Below are positions 7,274 to 8,116 of a stretch of 8,116 nt of DNA, in pieces. The DNA is from Candidatus Hecatellales archaeon. Lineage in GTDB: Archaea > Thermoproteota > Bathyarchaeia > Hecatellales > Hecatellaceae. The stretch's first letter is position 1, and each line of letters begins with the position of its first letter. The stretch is taken from positions 1-8,116 of the forward strand of contig QMXU01000046.1 of the NCBI GenBank assembly GCA_003662305.1. The letters run 5' to 3'. The position numbers and the translations under genes are program-made. Below the pieces are notes generated by a model. That model had not been told where the DNA came from and searched no databases. It saw only the letters and a program-made list of their open reading frames with translations.

Positions 7274-7927
7274 TTAGATTTTCCCGGCGAAGGCTTCTAC
7301 AACCTTCCTTATGCTTTCGGGTTTAGGCTTAATAGTGTACACCAGCAGTTCGTCTCCACTTCTCAGAACCATGTCTGACGGCAGGGTTACGTTAAGCTTT
7401 CCATCCCTGTAAATGCCTATGATGGTGCTTCCGTTAGGTATCCCTATCTTTTTCAGAGGCTTCCCCGAGCCGTTTTCAACCCTGACAACGAAGATTTCCG
7501 CCTGGTTTTCCCCGAGGATGAGGAAGTCTTTAACCTTATACAGGTGCTGGTATAGGTGTTCAGCTACAACTTCATCTGGAACTATAACTCTAACCCCGCT
7601 TTTCTTGAAAAGCCCGATGTGCTCGGGGTTTCTAACCACGGCTACCACGTTTTTAGCTCCAAACTCTTTGGCCATGGACACTATCATCAGGTTTACGGAG
7701 TCGTCTCCTGTGGCAGCCACCAAGGCGTCAGCCTTCTCTATTCCAGCATCTCTAAGCGTATCTTTCTCCACAGCGTCTCCGCATATTACGAGGGCGTCGT
7801 ATTCCGAAGAGAATTTTTCGCAGCGTTCATGGTTTTTGTCTATGATGGCCACGTCGTAGCCTCGTTCTATCAGGGTTTTAGCAAGACTCTGCCCTACCCC
7901 GCTTAAACCAACAATTACAGCATACAA
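7274..7927 (-). CDS. trkA: Potassium uptake regulator TrkA (RCK domain protein)
   Basis: A cytoplasmic regulatory ring subunit that binds nucleotide and gates TrkH. At 217 residues it has a single RCK unit, as in KtrA and many archaeal TrkA proteins, rather than the doubled form of E. coli (about 458). The N-terminal TrkA-N Rossmann domain (1 to about 120) has the dinucleotide loop GLSGVG (7-12), acidic D30 at the end of the second strand (VAIID, typical of NAD(H) binding) and GDA (50-52), with AATGDD (71-76) after the fourth strand. The TrkA-C domain (about 138-200) carries PNGSTIIGIYRDG (164-176) and the LRSGDELLVY end (188-197). The start is TTG at 7925-7927, with GGTGG on the minus strand (7938-7942) 10 nt upstream and an in-frame stop at 7934-7936 excluding longer forms. 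It is convergent with trkH, so it must have its own promoter. Confidence 0.94.
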   Translation of the reverse strand: MYAVIVGLSGVGQSLAKTLIERGYDVAIIDKNHERCEKFSSEYDALVICGDAVEKDTLRDAGIEKADALVAATGDDSVNLMIVSMAKEFGAKNVVAVVRNPEHIGLFKKSGVRVIVPDEVVAEHLYQHLYKVKDFLILGENQAEIFVVRVENGSGKPLKKIGIPNGSTIIGIYRDGKLNVTLPSDMVLRSGDELLVYTIKPKPESIRKVVEAFAGKI

Positions 7928-7960
7928 GGGGGTTCAGCCACCACTCCTTCCAGCAGGGTG

Positions 7961-8012
7961 AATTGCTTAGAAAAGCAGTTCCAACCTCCCTTCCATCCCG
8001 CCCAGCGGGATG
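7961..8012. promoter_or_regulatory. Two hairpins in the region upstream of trkA
   Basis: The first hairpin (7961-7980) pairs AATTGCTT with AAGCAGTT around a 4-nt loop. It is fully paired with one G-U on the plus strand but has one mismatch on the minus strand. The second (7994-8012) pairs CATCCCG with CGGGATG around a 5-nt loop and is perfect on either strand. A weaker stem (8052-8057 with 8074-8079) lies further out. If trkA is transcribed from the box near 8088, the first two would lie in a leader of about 135 nt. No known riboswitch, tRNA or C/D-box pattern is recognised. Confidence 0.35.
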
Positions 8013-8082
8013 AAACCTCAGAGGCATTATGGCTCATAGCTTATGTCTGCACCTTCAGTTTCGTCTTGTATGTTGAAGGGAG

Positions 8083-8095
8083 TAATATAAAAAGG
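8083..8095. promoter_or_regulatory. TATA-like box upstream of trkA
   Basis: On the minus strand this reads CCTTTTTATATTA, a good archaeal box A, which would place a trkA start near 8062. The plus strand (TAATATAAAAAGG) is also TATA-like and could drive a gene starting beyond the right edge. Apart from this box and the hairpins, the 189 bp from 7928 to 8116 show no convincing gene. Confidence 0.4.
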
Positions 8096-8116
8096 TTTGT
8101 GTTTTTCATCTTTAAA

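Noticed and set aside
7413..7906. Open frames on the plus strand across trkA
   Set aside because: They lie antisense to a gene with clear Rossmann and RCK motifs, and their translations are rich in Ser/Thr/Phe with no recognisable domain.
7994..8015. CRISPR-repeat-like end (GGGATGAAAC) with a GC hairpin
   Set aside because: The sequence occurs once, with no second copy or regular spacing and no cas gene nearby.
7928..8060. tRNA or C/D-box small RNA in the region upstream of trkA
   Set aside because: I found no acceptor-stem pairing with a T-loop, and only isolated CTGA matches without a proper RTGATGA box C at the right spacing.
8041..8109. A 22-residue minus-strand frame starting with ATG upstream of trkA
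   Set aside because: It overlaps the candidate TATA box, has no Shine-Dalgarno site and shows no recognisable protein pattern.

Overview
The window looks like an archaeal chromosome segment. The evidence is an archaeal-type ATP-dependent DNA ligase, a tungsten aldehyde:ferredoxin oxidoreductase, a 3-hexulose-6-phosphate synthase domain, archaeal-style TATA boxes and GGTG-type Shine-Dalgarno sites. The gene set suits an anaerobic, probably heterotrophic or mixotrophic archaeon. A Bathyarchaeia-like or other Thermoproteota lineage is my guess, but nothing here fixes the lineage. Base composition is roughly balanced. Five of the six genes appear to start with TTG or GTG rather than ATG.

Layout. 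Minus strand, left part: the N-terminal 277 residues of phosphoenolpyruvate synthase (ppsA, running off the left edge), preceded by an 825-residue protein that fuses a complete aldehyde:ferredoxin oxidoreductase (AOR) to a complete 3-hexulose-6-phosphate synthase (HPS). A 64-bp divergent promoter region (3372-3435) separates this from a plus-strand cluster: a small nitroreductase-family flavoprotein, DNA ligase, and the potassium-channel-like subunit TrkH. The TrkH gene meets trkA (the cytoplasmic NAD-binding regulator) tail to tail, with 6 bp between the stop codons. Upstream of trkA, 189 bp contain no convincing gene but hold a TATA-like box and two compact hairpins.

How the genes may work together. 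HPS run in the direction common in archaea that lack the oxidative pentose-phosphate pathway yields ribulose 5-phosphate and formaldehyde. AOR-family enzymes include formaldehyde:ferredoxin oxidoreductase. Fusing the two suggests that toxic formaldehyde is passed directly to an oxidising site, giving formate and reduced ferredoxin. The adjacent ppsA (pyruvate to PEP, gluconeogenesis) fits a route that feeds hexose phosphates towards pentoses. TrkH and TrkA form a potassium uptake system. The ligase serves replication and repair and is probably co-transcribed for reasons unrelated to its neighbours. The main result is the AOR-HPS fusion; a second is strong enrichment of the hexamer AGGCTT/AAGCCT across all genes and reading phases.
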